A DNA stretch of 64,000 bases. It comes from Dioscorea cayenensis subsp. rotundata. Taxonomy: Eukaryota; Streptophyta; Magnoliopsida; Dioscoreales; Dioscoreaceae. The stretch covers positions 9,025,501 through 9,089,500 of the forward strand of contig NC_052474.1 of assembly GCF_009730915.1 (NCBI RefSeq). The letters are read 5' to 3'. The translations under genes and the position numbers were made by a program. The notes beneath the pieces are model-generated. The model worked only from the letters and a program-made list of their open reading frames with translations, ran no database searches and was not told the DNA's origin. Numbering within the stretch: the stretch's first letter is position 1; every line of letters starts with the position of its first letter. Shown piece by piece: positions 36,208 through 51,002 of this stretch.

Positions 36208-36908
36208 CTGGCGAAAGGGGCATTAGGGAAAGAGGGAAGCCGAAGTGGAAACGAAGAAGAGAGATTGAGGAGAAGCCAACACCGAAATATCAAAATTAAA
36301 TATTGTTTGCATATATACCATTTTAATTATTAATTAATTTTAAAAAAATAAATTTATTTTATTTTACATTTTAGTATTTACTAGTATTTACCACTCCATT
36401 ATTTGCAGAGTATTTGTCCATTTTATTTTTATTTTTATTTTTTTGAAATATTAGATATTATTTTTTAAAATTTATTTAATGTAGATCTAAGATTTTTTTA
36501 ATATATTATACTTAAATATATTTTTTTAAATACATTTTAAATTAAGATAATGTTATATATATATTTGATAAATAAAAAAATAAATTTTTTAAATCCATCT
36601 GATTTAGTTAAAATAAAAAAAAACGAAGGAGTATTTACACCAAATTAACTATTAAAAAAATAGAAACGCAATCAGCCGTGCGAACTGTATCGGGATCCAC
36701 AACTAGTTTGATGAAATAAACTAGATCTCGAGGCAAAATGAACGGCAGATGTAACATCACAGCAGGTGATCATCTCCACTGCTTGCTTTCAAACCTCGAT
36801 CGTTCTCGAAAGAGAGCCCTTCACTTCCCCTTCTCCGCCGCCGCCGCATCTCTGTAGATCTCTTTCACTCTCTCCATTCTCTGGGGAAGCGGAGGAGAAG
36901 CAGCAGCC
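36208..36908. promoter_or_regulatory. shared divergent upstream region of the RNI-like gene and CCT5
   Basis: About 700 bp separate two divergent start codons. The middle (36300-36650) is very AT-rich and the flanks are more GC-rich with pyrimidine stretches, as expected for 5' leaders. It is a candidate bidirectional promoter by position only; no specific motif was recognised. Confidence 0.45.
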
Positions 36909-39900
36909 ATGGCGTTGGCCTTCGATGAGTATGGCAGGCCCTTCATCATCCTCAAGGAGCAGGAGCAGAAGTCCCGCCTCCGTGGCCTCGATGCGCAGAA
37001 GGCTAACATCTCCGCCGGACGCGCCGTCGCTCGGATCCTACGCACTTCTCTAGGCCCTAAGGGCATGGACAAGATGCTTCAGAGCCCCGATGGCGATGTT
37101 GTCATCAGTAATGCTTATTTTCTTGTCTCATTCATTGTGGTACTCTTCTACTAGGGTTTGGATCCATTTGCTGATTCGAGATTTTTTAAACAACTGTAGC
37201 GAATGATGGAGCGACGATACTGGAACAAATGGACGTGGACAACCAGATCGCGAAGCTGATGGTGGAGTTGTCCCGAAGCCAAGACTATGAGATTGGTGAT
37301 GGCACCACTGGCGTCGTTGTGATGGCTGGCGCATTGCTGGAGCAGGCTGAGAAGTTGCTGGAGCGTGGGATTCATCCAATTAGGGTTGCTGAAGGGTATG
37401 AGGTGGCGTCCAGGATCGCTGTAGATCATTTGGAGCGGATCGCGCACAAGTTTGATTTCAGTGAGGCGAATATTGAGCCTCTAGTGCAGACTTGCATGAC
37501 TACACTGTCTTCAAAGATGTGAGATCAAGATCTACATTTTTTTCATATGCTTCTTGCTTCTAAATGTTGGCTTTTTCAACTTTGCTTATGCTGTAATTAT
37601 CTAATGCATGAAAGTTGAGCAGTGAGCGGGAAAGATGAAGATTTGGTTCTTTTTCTGTTGGTTTTGAAATCCATATAACACCACTTGCCTAGTTATTGTG
37701 TTATTATTATTATTATTATTGTTTTGGCAGGTTCGATTTTTCACCATCCCTAATTTACAAATTATTGGATTTACATGTGGATAAGATTAGAGCTTGTAAT
37801 CCGCAGCGTATTTTTTTACTTAAGTTTTTAGAATGGCATAGTCTTATTTTTGGCCAGTTCTTAGTGACTTTATTGTCATCTAGTTTGCTACTCCAGGGAG
37901 TAACTGATCAAGGCTGTGATGCAGAGTTAACCGTTGCAAGCGCGCTTTGGCTGAGATTGCTGTTAAAGCTGTTCTAGCTGTTGCGGATTTAGAGAGGAAG
38001 GATGTGAATTTGGACTTGATAAAAGGTAGAAGGGAAGGTGGGAGGAAAATTGGAAGACACAGAACTTATCTATGGAATTGTTGTCGACAAGGATATGAGC
38101 CATCCACAAATGCCAAAAAGAATTGAAGATGCTAAAATAGCTATCTTGACTTGCCCATTTGAGCCACCCAAACCAAAGACAAAACATAAGGTTGACATTG
38201 ATACTGTGGAGAAGTTCCAGACATTACGTGAACAGGAACAAAAGTACTTTGATGACATGGTCCAGAAGTGCAAGGTGATTAGCTATTTTATACATGCCCA
38301 TTCCTATTTTACTTTTTTGTTTTGGTTCTGAACTTGAAATCCAGTTGGATTTTCATTTTATTAATGCATGTGGTGTCTCTACTTTCTCACTGGATATATA
38401 ACTCTTGCTTGCTAAAGCGAAGGATTTTCTTAGGCAAGATAAAAGACAAAATGGAAGTAAGGAAATCTAATCAGATAACATCACCTTTTTGAAGTTATAA
38501 TTATAATGCATTGTCTTCTTATGATGTTGACTAGTGAAAAATAGGTGATAGGAATGGGAACATCAAGCCAATGTAAGGTGTTACCTTAAATCTTTTTGTA
38601 AAAAAAGCTCTGAAGTTGGAATCCTATATTATCCATAAATGTTTCACTGATTCAGGTTACATCTTTCTTGTAATATAGTTTCTCTTCAAGTGTTTTCATT
38701 TGTAAACCTTGAATATATACCTAAAAACCAATTGCTTAGGTTTTAGCTATTGAAATTTTTTTGTCCAGTTTGTGATTGATTTTTCATTGGAATCAGAAAC
38801 ATTTTTAGTGGAGAAGGATGTTATAATGCCATCATATCTCTTTCATCTTCATATAACAGTTGAAACAGAATTGACTAGTTATACAACTGCTTTGTTTGGA
38901 TACTATGTATAATGCCCCTTTTATTTCACTCAGTAGGTTAGGCTTATTTTATTGTTCTTTTTGCCTTTCTATTTCAAACCTTCTAGGATGTTGGTGCGAC
39001 CCTAGTTATCTGCCAATGGGGATTTGACGATGAAGCTAATCATTTGCTGATGCATCGGAATCTACCTGCTGTTAGATGGGTTGGTGGTGTGGAACTGGAA
39101 TTGATTGCAATAGCAACAGGTATTTTTTCTTTGTCATTTTTAATCTCTCCTGCTTTAAATAGTTATATGTTTTCCGGAGCTACACTTTTGGGTTTCTTCT
39201 CTCATTTATGGGTTAAATGCATCTGCAGGTGGAAGGATTGTTCCAAGGTTCCAAGAACTAACCCCTGAAAAGCTGGGGAGGGTATGCTTCTTTGCAAGTC
39301 ATTTGCATGCAATTAGTTTTGGTTGATCCATTTTTATTTCCGCTATTTCGGGCACTTGTGTTAGTTTCTTTTGCCACCATATGTCAGTAAACTTAAGCGG
39401 GGTCTAACCACATATCAATTAATTAACAAGAGGTGTACTAGTCGGTCTGGCATTTTTTTGTCAATGAAAGCAACATGAGTCGGTAACATTGTAGTCAAGA
39501 ATGCTTGCAATGTAGATTGTCTTGAATGTAGATATGGCTCCTACAAGTTTTTTTAATTTTTCTTGATCTTTCTGGTTATTAGAACAAGATTTTTCCTAAA
39601 AAGCTTGGCTTTGTTGAAAATTGTTTGGTGAAACTGATTGCAGCTATATGAATTTCTTCTGCTTAGTTTGTATTTTTGTTTGTTATGATCTGATTTTTAT
39701 TTATTTATTTATTTACTTATTTGTACAATTAGGCTGGTCTGGTCAGAGAAAAATCTTTTGGAACTACAAAAGATAGAATGCTATACATTGAGCAATGTGC
39801 AAACTCAAAGGCTGTTACAATATTCATTCGTGGTGGTATGTGACTATTGCTCCTATCTCCATCCTAATTTTTTTGAAATGTGGTTATGAGAGAGTTTATA

Positions 39901-41108
39901 TTCCTTGCTAGCTTATTTTTCATAGTTGCTTCCTTGTAATGATAATTCATAGGACTTTGATCTTTAATGAATTTTTTCTTTAGTTTATAATGCTATAATG
40001 TATTAAATCTTCATATCCTTTCTTCACCTACGATAATTGAACTGCAATGTAGTTTTGATGCATTGTCATATGAGGCTGCCAGTACACCAACATAGGCAGC
40101 ATAAGTGTCGCTCTTGATTTCTCCTTACAAACATTTTGGTTGTAGAAGATAATCAATTGTATGTGGAAAATATGTTCTCACCTATATCAAGTAGAAAGTA
40201 TTCTTCTTCTTCTTTTATCTTGTTTGCATTATGAAAGTATCATCTGACGAGTGCATTGGCAGGAAACAAAATGATGATCGAGGAAACCAAGCGTAGCCTC
40301 CATGATGCTCTATGTGTGGCAAGAAATTTAATCCGTAACAATTCGATTGTTTATGGTGGTGGATCTGCTGAGATATCTTGTTCAATTGCCGTTGAAGCTG
40401 CAGCTGATAGATATCCTGGTGTTGAGCAGGTCAGTGGGTTTTGTATATTTCAGACTATTCATTAAACATTGGCAGCTCATGGTTTATTTATTGTTCTTTT
40501 TTCAGTATGCGATTAGGTCCTTTGCTGATGCACTAGATTCAATTCCATTGGCTCTGGCTGAGAATAGTGGCCTTCAGCCTATTGACACATTGACAGCCGT
40601 AAAGTCTCAGCAAGTTAAGGTACCATATAAATACAATTTTTTCTTTATAAAATGTGTTTTTATTCTATATGGACTAGTGCTCGTTGAGATGCTCATTGCT
40701 TTCCACTGTAACCTACAAACTTGACATTGTATACAACATGTGCTGAACATTAACTTCAAGATTGTCATCTTGTTGAATATCAGTTAAGACCTGGATGACA
40801 TATGATTATTAGATGACATCATCATGTAAAACGACACTTTTGTGTCTACATCTTCATCTTCATGCGTGGTTACATTGTTTGCACTGATTTCAGTGTTGTC
40901 AATATGCTTATCTATAATTTGATTTATGGACTTGCAGGAGAACAATCCATACTGTGGCATTGATTGCAATGATGTCGGAACAACTGACATGCAAGAGCAG
41001 AATGTGTTTGAGACATTGATTGGAAAGCAGCAGCAAATTCTGCTGGCAACACAGGTTGTCAAAATGATTTTGAAGATTGATGATGTGATTGCCCCATCAG
41101 AGTACTGA
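36909..41108 (+). CDS. CCT5: T-complex protein 1 subunit epsilon (CCT5)
   Basis: An ATP-driven cytosolic chaperonin subunit that folds tubulin, actin and other proteins within the eight-subunit TRiC ring. Nine exons: 36909-37107, 37200-37518, 37925-38274, 38987-39119, 39229-39281, 39733-39835, 40263-40429, 40506-40619 and 40938-41108. They give 535 aa, the length of plant CCT5, once one surplus G in exon 3 (38025-38026) is discounted. Group II chaperonin motifs are clear: [44 protein letters not shown], and the C-terminus [16 protein letters not shown]. The start [14 protein letters not shown] is the family N-terminus. All introns are GT-AG. The extra base is probably an assembly error because the rest of the gene is intact. 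Confidence 0.97.
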
Positions 41109-42063
41109 TAAGGTCTTTTGACTTCCACATGGGTGTCCTAGTTCTAGTGTGTAATGCTGTTGATCAGAAGAGCGGCCATTCTGTATTTGCTGTTCATTGG
41201 TTGGGGTTTTACCTGCCTTTTTTTCTTTGGGTATTAGGTGTGCTGTTTGCTGTCAGACTAACTTTATTTGCATTTTAAACTATTTTATTCTCCTAATCAT
41301 GGTTCTGCAGGTGGATTTTGAATGGCTTTTTCCCATTAAGGCAAATGCGTTAGTGAAAAGGTGATAATTGCCGCCAGTTTACATAAGAAATCGTAAATTC
41401 AGGTGGATATCTGAAAGGGTGCAGAAACCGCATCAAACTATGCAAAAGCAATGTGTTTACTTTTAACTCATAGCCAACACCAAAGAAAAGAAAAACAATG
41501 TGATGTTATTTTCATCAATATAGTCATAAAAAAATCCCTTATAGGGGAGCTCAGAAAATTTATGGTCACTATTTTTTAATTTTTACCCTATATTGATTAA
41601 ATTATATAAACATAACATTACAAGATATGATTTTATAAAGATAAAGCTTGGCAACTGCAGGGTAAATCAGAAGAAACAATGATGTGGACAAAGATAAGCT
41701 GTTGCCTCTTCTTACAGACATTTGCGAAATAATGTCAAGGAAAAACCAAAATTCAAGAGACAAATTATAAATAAATGTAAGAACTATTTTAAAAAGGTTC
41801 ATCTGAAAAGATTCTTCCAGTCTCAATAAGAGTGAGTGCAATCTTCGGACAAAGAGCATACATTGGCATGTCACCAACGCAATGGTGAGAATCAAAATTT
41901 TCTTTTGTAAACTCATTCTACTGCGTAGAGTACAAGAAAATAACAAACTTGAAACCTTTTGATAAAAAAGGCCGTTATTTATTCTGATTGCCATTTTATT
42001 TCCATTTTATTTCTTGGCAGTGAGAAAGAACCACGTTGCTTTCTGGTTGTAGATGTTTGTAAC
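41109..42063. other. convergent 3' region between CCT5 and aconitase
   Basis: It holds the 3' untranslated ends of both genes. A polyadenylation-type AT-rich stretch lies near 41500-41640. No further gene was recognised. Confidence 0.5.
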
Positions 42064-45000
42064 TTAACGCTGTGAACTGATCAGATTACGGATGACAAAT
42101 GGAAGAATGCCACCATGGTTGAAGTATGCCAATTCCATCTGCAAAAGGTCAGTCCAATATCATTACAAGAAGCATTCTATGGTTGATGATGGTCGGTTAT
42201 TAGGCTCCTATTAGAGAGAGAGTACAAGATGATCAACCAGACTTCATACTCATTTCTTCTGGGCATGCAAAATCCATACCACTTTAGTTAGTTAACAGCA
42301 ATACTGACAAACATGTTAAGTTTCCAAGAACAGCAAATTTGTCAGTCATGCTAACTGAACACTGTAGACCCACAATTGAGAGGAGATATTTTGCTAACAG
42401 GTAGATGACATTGACAAACAGAAAATATCAAAGCAAAAGAATGGTTATCAAACTTTGAAGTTCTGTTGATTGTCTCTGTGGAGCATCAGCTGTTCGGACA
42501 TTAAAAAGAAAGCTAGTAAACTAAGACATTTCCACTGTTAATGGCAGGTGGCCAAATGTGGACAATAAAGGGTTGGCAAGAACCAACAGAGAACTATATG
42601 CAGTAATTCACAAAATGATCATGGCAAGTAACCTTAGTCTTCTATCAAGTAGAAGAAAGTGTCTAGCAACCTACATTCAGGCTGATCCCTACATTTCATG
42701 ATTATATCTACAAAGCACCATAAATTCTCTGAGGATGTATCAGTTTAGATGTGGTACAATGTTTTCAAATTATTTGTATTCATGTTGAAGAAACAAAAAT
42801 AGTACCTTGTCATACAATGGCATCAAGCAAAATATGTGCAAGGAACCATGCTTTCACTATATTCTCATTCATCATTGAATGCTTTGCCAAGGGTAAGCAA
42901 TATAAGTAATTACTTGAGAAATTTCTGTCACTTGCAGTGGTGAACATTGCCAGGAAGGCAACTTCCCAACAGCAATTGAGCAATACCCCCCTAGCCAAGA
43001 TCACATACAATGGGGTTGAAACTTGAAACTCTTTGGCACCTGAATTGATGTTTTTGTGCAATTTTCCTTTTGAGACTATTCTATCCTTCCTAAGATAATT
43101 TATAAACTTGGACCTATTTTCAATAATGATAAGGCAGAAAATTGGAGGGTTACTTGAAGTCGTTGAACAAAATGCAAATGTGAGACTAAAGATATCAGAG
43201 AGTCATTAGTTGCTGGTGATAAACAACATTTTTGATTGATAATTTAATCTAGATCTGCAAACAGAAAAACAGTACGCAGTCATTATTCTATATGCTTTCG
43301 CAATGTAAGTACAGATAATTTCTTACCTCAGTATCGAAACGAAGGGTGCATTTGAAAGATTTTCCGGTGTCTGTAACAACAGTAACATCTTGGCCTCGTC
43401 TTATTTCCTTGATATTGCTTGGGAGGTCTATTGTGTATCGCTCATTGCCAGTAAGACCAAGTGAATCAGCATCCTCCCCAGCCTTGAAACATAAGGGGAT
43501 TATGCCCATTCCTACTAAATTACTACGATGAATTCTCTCGAAGCTTTTAGCAATGACTGCTTTAACTCCCTAAATTGAGAAGGTATGATAAAAAGGAAAA
43601 GATGAGGAAGAGACATAGGTGAGAATAAATAAAGACACTGCATGGCCATGTGTGAAGTACGCACAAGCAACATCGGACCCTTAGCAGCCCAATCACGAGA
43701 GCTTCCACTTCCATACTCTGCTCCAGCCAAAACAATGGTGTCATGGCCCTCGGTCTTGTACCTCTGCACATCATATTTGACAATTGTTCACAAATCAGAT
43801 GAGGTATACAGGTAGAGATTAAGGATTTCAATAGGGTTAGCAATACTACAAGATCTCAAAAAAATCAATCTCAAATATGAATGGCCAACGCTTACTAAAT
43901 TTATCTGCTGTAGATCAAGAAAAATTTTATAAAATTCATTTTGATATATATTTTGAGCCACAGATTTCATATCAAGTAATTTGAGTTGTATATTCAGCCC
44001 AAACTAACTTAAGAAACAGAAATTTGAACCTTGAATTTCAGAAGTTCAGATTATTTAAGCTGTAGATTCTTATCAGAAGTTCAGAGCATTTCAACCATAG
44101 ATTCTTAAACCATAAATCAAACATATCAGGCAGGAAAATAAAAGTTGTTTACTTTCATCTTACATCTTCATTATTTTATTTTATCTTATAATAATCAGGC
44201 ATTCATAATTTCTTTCTTGCTAGTTGACTGCCATGGCAAAGAGTGTCAGACTATAGAAATAGGGCACAAAACACATGCTCAATATGGGTTTAGTGAAATT
44301 TCACCAATTGGGTTAACCAAATTTACCATTGCAGCATCAAACACGTATAGTTTATCTCCCGTAGGAATATGAATAGTCTTTGGCCCGACTTCTCCATTTA
44401 AAAGCTTATTGACCAGCCGAATGTTAGCAAAGGTTCCTCTTGCCATAACTTCATCATTGCCACGACGACTTCCATATGAATTGAAGTCTTTCCTGTCCAC
44501 ACCACGTTCCATTAGGTATTTGGCAGCTGGGCTGTCCTTGTGTATACTTCCTGCTGGTGAAATGTGGTCTGTGGTAATGCTGTCACCAAAGTTTAATAAA
44601 CAATAAGCATTTTTCACACCATGGGGGCCAGGTGGCACCATGGTCATGCTTTTAAAATATGGAGGTTCATGAATATAGGTAGATGTTGGGTCCCATGAAT
44701 AGAGAGTGGAGGCTGGAACAGCTAGCTGGTTCCATATTGGATTGCCTTCTGTAATAGCCTGATAAGTGCTCTTGAACATATCAGGTAACACACTTGATTG
44801 AACAACCTATAAAATAAAAATTCCCATTAAAAGATGAAGAATATTGATCAGACAGAAACTTGATTTTATGTATATTTTGATTAAACACTATTTGTTCAAC
44901 CACAACCAGCATATATCATATCTCTCAAAAGCAAAAAGTGGAAATTCATTGGGGATTTACTTAGAAAGCTTATAAATGAAAGCAGAAAGCATATATCATA

Positions 45001-48000
45001 CAGAAAATGGGAGCGGCCAAAATAAATCAGAAGTTTCAAAGTACTAACACCACCAGATAGAAAAAACTTATAAAAATGTGAGAAGATAACTGGTGTTTCA
45101 TTTCTGTCATTGAAGCATACCTCTGCAATTTCTTCATTTGATGGCCATATATCCTTGAAGAAGACACTCTTCCCATTCTTTCCTATACCAATTGGTTCCT
45201 TGTCAAAATCAATGTCAACCTGAAACAGACATATAACAAGAGCAAAGGTTTAGCTTTACTTAATTTTCAAGTCTAGCCTGACTTGAACCCAATATTTACA
45301 GTGCCAGACTTACAGGATGCAAGCGATTAACAGCCTACCCATCCCATTAACTGACTTTTTTAATTTAACCAAAAAATATTATATGCTTCCCCCCAACTGA
45401 TTTAATTGCCCACTTGGTAATACATCTTGATCTCCAGAAGCTCATAGCATATAGTATTATTCTAAATATTACCATGAATTTAACCATGACAACCACTTTT
45501 AGCAACGTGGATGAAAATTAGATGTTAGGAATATCAGCTTACAGTGCCAGCAAGAGCATATGCCACCACAAGTGGAGGTGAAGCAAGATAATTAGCCCTA
45601 GTAAAAGGATGCACTCTGCCCTCAAAGTTCCGGTTTCCAGAAAGCACAGCAGCAGCAACAATGTCTATGATAAATAAAAACCATCAGCTCATAAGAGAAC
45701 TAAACAGGAAAGGCTCATTCTGCAAAGAGTAAGAAGTACCATTCTCTGAAATTGCAACTGCAACAGACTCATCAAGATCTCCAGAGTTCCCAATACATGT
45801 AGTGCAGCCGTATCCAACAACATGAAAACCTTGTTGATTCAAGTACTTCTGAAGCCCACTGCAAATAATAATGTCTTCAATTATAAGAATCTAGTGATCC
45901 CAAAGCTCCTAATTGACAAGGCATTTTGGGTATACAGATCAGAACGGAAGAAACTATGATTTCAAATTTTCATTCAAGAAAATCTAAACAATATCGGCCA
46001 AAGTCAGCTTTGGTTTTTTGTTTTTTTTTAAAAAAAGAAAATAATAAAGAACTGGAAATTCAGAAACTAATTGGTTTTCATGCATTAATTTGATTAATGT
46101 CTGAAAAACCAATATTCAGTGTGAAAATAAAAGAGTATATAGTTATCTGTAATTCAGTTGTTATAATTAGACTTGTCAGCATTCCAATAATGGTAATGAA
46201 TGTGTAATTTGTTTTGAACTGGCAAATCAAGCTTTACTTCAATGATCTTGTGATAATTTCATCCCAGACAATAAAGCTCGTAATTAAATTGAGCATATTT
46301 TAATTAAATTAGATTTTCTTATGCTAATTAATCATAAATTATGATGTAAACATTCTACTTTGACTAGTAAGTTCACAATCTTGGCAATTGATGCGTAAGA
46401 TTACTAGATTAGTTTTGATGGAGCTAGGCTAATGGTGATTTCATCCATTTAAAGGCAGCCAATATTTAATTGACTCAATATATGCACATATATATACTCA
46501 TGAGCAAGAGTTTCCTATGAAATTACCAAGGCCCTTTTGAGCCCTCAAGCACAGTCTAGCTCCTTCAGTAAGCAGTTAGCACATACACGCTGAAAATCAT
46601 AAAACATAAATACTTTTACCTCTTAAGAAGGTATTTGGTAACAACTCCGGATCCTGGGGCAAGACTTGTTTTAATCCATGGCTTGACCTAATCATAGGTA
46701 ACATGATTAGCCAAAGAATGGAAATTTGGGGATAAGAAACATGATATTCAAATAAAACCACACCTAAATGTTATACACGGATTATCAAACTTAAGCAACA
46801 CAAGAGAATTTAAGTACTAGGCCAACCTCAAGACCTAACTCACAAGCCTTCTTTGCCACAAGGCCAGCACCAAGCACGACACTAGGATTTGAGGTATTGG
46901 TGCAGCTTGTTATGGCTGCTATCACCACACTACCATGCTTGAGCTCCATGAGGCTGCCCATGAAAGTTGAACTTAACAACTTTTTCTTTGTGATTCCTTT
47001 GGTATTGCAAAACCCTGGAATAGCATGTTCAATTGATCAGCAATTATTACATATAAAGTGATTGCATATTGACAAAATTATAGAAATTTAGAAAAACACA
47101 TTAGATGGTTCAACAACTACCAAAAACTAAACAATTTGATCTAGTTTTGTGCAATAATTAGATACTAGAACTCCTTAAGACGTGCAATAAAAGTTTAATT
47201 GTCAACCTCACGTTTCAAATGATCTTTTCCGGACTTGACTACATGTTAGAGGAATATACAAAGATATCATGGAATAAAAAGCAGCAGCTAAACATATTCC
47301 AATTGAAAAGAGTTAACAGGGTTATTTCATAGAGAAAAGTAATATTAAATTAATGAGCTGAAAGAGTTCACGAACTAATCTGCGGCTATGGAAGACTCTT
47401 AATGGAGACATAAACTGAGTTCCTAATGCACCTTGAATCCAACTTTACTGTCCAAACAAGAGTGCCAGTCTGCCTGCATGTCCTTGAGCAATACTCGGTC
47501 ATGAGGCCTGCAAAAAACCCGAAAAGCATTTAGGCATTAAAGTAATCAAATGACCAAAAAAAGGTGCTGAAGCATAAATAGTGAGTGCTGTGGATGGGTT
47601 AATAGATTTAAGCAAATCTTTTTTACCTCTTTGGACCTGAAACACAAGGGCTCAACTTCTGCAAGGTTCAATTCCAGGTATGACTGAATAAACCCCTTTC
47701 GTTCAGGGGCTAGATTTAAACAATAAAAAGTGGCACATCATGCATCATCTTGTCCATATACTTGCCTCAAAAGAACAAAAAAAATTCCATGCTCACCTCA
47801 TTGTAATCAACAAACATCTTGTTAGCTCGCAGATATGACTCTATCATTGATACCTATTGAACAGAAGAAACAGTCAATTGACAAACAAGGCATCCTCAAC
47901 AGAAAATGCCATTATAGAGAAAGAAGAGAGTTGTTTCAATGGAAATGAAGAATAGATACATTGATCAGTTCCTACTCACTGTTTCATCACTTCGTCCTGT

Positions 48001-51000
48001 CAACTTGAGATATTGCAAGGTGACGTGATCCACTGGAAAGAAACCCATAGTTGCTCCATACTCAGGTGACATATTAGCGATTGTTGCCCGATCAGCCAAT
48101 GATAATTGACCCATGCCCTCACCTGTGTGAAAGTGAGAAAATATAACAACTATAAATTAAAAAGGGACGGCACTGGTTCCATCAATTAAAATAGCAACAG
48201 AAACAAATTACCATAAAATTCAACAAACTTCCCAACCACACCATGCTTCCTCAACATTTGAGTCACAGTCAAAACTAAATCAGTTGCTGTCACACCATTC
48301 TTCAGTTTTCCAGACAATTTGAAACCAACCACACCAGGCAAGACCATGCTCATAGGCTGTCAAGTATACACAATGAGGCAACCTTGGGCTTGTAAAAAAG
48401 GTTAGAATAATGACAAAATATACCTCAACTAATATTACAGGATGAAGACAAGATAGCAAAATAACTCGTTTGATATCTCCTAAAATGCTTTATAGTTCAT
48501 ACTACCTGGCCAAGCATTGCAGCTTCTGCTTCAATCCCTCCGACACCCCACCCAGCAACTCCTAAACCATCAATCATAGTTGTGTGAGAATCAGTTCCGA
48601 CCACACTATCAGGATACAGTATGCCATCAGTGTTGAATACAACTCGGCCAAGGTATTCAAGATTAACCTGAATTCAGCCATATACCTTAGAATAAATTTA
48701 AATAATATTGCAAACTGTATATAATGCCACAAACAGAATCCTACAAGTCTATGCCAACTAAAAAGGATAGGAAGCCTTCAAACAGTTAGCCTGGTACCTG
48801 GTGAACAATACCAGAACCTGGAGGAACAACAAGCATATTACGGAAAGCAGTAGACCCCCATTTAAGGAAACTGAATCTCTCTTTATTCCTTCGAAATTCA
48901 AGTTCCATGTTAGCCTGCACAGCATTTTCAGATCTTGCCAAATCTACTTGCACTGAGTGGTCAATAACAAGATCTACAGGAACCTGCATGAAACCAAAAA
49001 AGAGTATATAAAAATAAAATATGATGACACTAGAATTTTCTTACGAATTTTGAAAAATCTTCTCGTGCCAAGGATTTTAAATACAACAACATGGTAACCC
49101 GTATCAACTTTGAATGTCAGACAAAGAAATGCCTATCAGGGACCGATGATTTAATCCAGTGGGGATGCATGGGATGCATGGAACATAAAAATACCCCAGA
49201 TGTCTCAGCTTTTCACTGTAAAACTCTAATGCCTTCCTAGAATCTTCAAAAGCACCAATAACTAAACCGCTAGAAATAACTCATGATGTAAACAATGAAT
49301 AGGCATAAAGCATTTGATCAACTCGTTAGAATACGGAAATAGGTACATACCAACGGATTGATCTTATTAGAATCACTTCCTAACTTGTTTATGGCATCAC
49401 GCATACAAGCAAGGTCAACAACAGCTGGCACACCAGTAAAGTCCTTGCAAAAAAAGGAAAATTAACATAGGAAGGGCATTATGAAAAGTATATATAAATA
49501 TACTATATATACAGGAGGATTGTAAGCATACCTGAAGAAGAACACGAGCTGGTTTGAAGGGGATCTCCACTAGCTTGGGAGAAGTATTCTCCCAATCAAT
49601 GATCCTCTCAATATCATCCTTGGTAACTTGAAAGTTATCACAATTACGAATAGCTGACTCAAGCAAAATCCGGATAGAATATGGTAGCTTATCTGTTATG
49701 CAAGAAAGTGACATTCCATCAAAAAGTCTCATTTTCGGAGGTTAAAATGGCCACAGTCTTTGCTTACGAAAAACACAACCACTTCAGTGCGTATGAGATA
49801 GATGATAAGAGAGTGAAAGATGTGTACCTTTATCTAAATGAAGTCAAATTGAATAGATAACAACTCAACAAACTGAAGGTAAAAATGACAGCCTACCCCA
49901 CTCAGCTGAACCTAGATAATAAAATGTTTATGCTAGAGTGATGGATAACATCATCAAATGTCCCAATATTCAACATTGCAGCGTGAGGACTTGTGGAACA
50001 CAACCACAAAAACACACGGCAATGTATAGATGACAACTCAAACAAATTGACGAAATGTACCAATAATCAACAATGCAGCCTTCCATTACTAAGAAACAAC
50101 TTAATGTTCAACCAACAGGTATTCATGCTTGCCACTTGAGGATGCAGCATTAAACTTGTCAATTATTCCCAAACAGAAGACATTTAACAATAACTTCTGT
50201 AGAAAAGCCAGGAATTTTTCCTTCAAAAGTTGAAAACTTTCAATACCAAATAATACTTCTAAGTTGCATGAACAAGAAAAATCAAACCTATCCTTGGATC
50301 ATTAAGCGCAGGTAAGCTGTAGTATTTCCCATACTCGCCACCATCAGGCCTTGGAAGGCTAGTCAAAAAATCCTTAAAAGGATTCTCATTAGCTGGATGA
50401 CAACATAGAATGGTCAGTATGACATGATATCAAAATGACTTACATTTAAGCAGTCAAATCATCTTGACCTTTATTCCAAAGCATAAATTTAAAAACAAAA
50501 TCACAAACAAATAAGAAGATAGGTGAGATCATTTTTCTTACGCCAGACAATTATAATATCAGTCATAAAAAAAATTAATAAATTTTTCAACTAAATAACA
50601 TAAAAACAAAATCTTGCTTACAGAGCTTGTAGTGGAGAAGAAATGATATCTATGTGATGCCAATTAAACATTGCAGAGCAATCAACAAGCATTCTATGGA
50701 AAATTGGCAGTTTGATCATTTCAACAGGACATCTCCAGAAATATTCTAAAGAAACTAAAACCAACTCAAAAAAGAGATCCACTCCCCAACTAAGATTGCA
50801 GCTAAGATTACATCTAATTAGCTATAGACCAAATTAAGCAGCATCCTCCAATAGCTATGGACCAAAAAAGTACCTCCAAATAATTGGAACAAACATCCCC
50901 ATCCCCATCCCCATCCCTCACAACAACCCAACAAAAAATCATAAAAAAAGCAAAAAGATAATTATTCAGAATCAAAGAACCCATACCAATAGTGGTGGCC

Positions 51001-51002
51001 AT
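42064..51002 (-). CDS. ACO: aconitate hydratase (aconitase)
   Basis: Interconverts citrate and isocitrate through a [4Fe-4S] cluster, in mitochondria (TCA cycle) and cytosol (glyoxylate cycle). Twenty exons, from 50987-51002 and 50288-50392 down to 43327-43569 and 42064-42138, give about 905 aa; plant aconitases are about 900 without a presequence. Seen in order: [55 protein letters not shown], the cluster cysteines in [11 protein letters not shown] and [11 protein letters not shown], then [14 protein letters not shown], and the active-site stretch [17 protein letters not shown]. The last exon ends [20 protein letters not shown]. Three 1-base insertions disrupt the frame: exon 12 (A-run at 46981-46985, and at 46946-46947) and exon 10 (47645-47646). 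They are probably sequence errors. The start at 51002 (MATTIANENPF) matches the mature family N-terminus. Confidence 0.96.
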
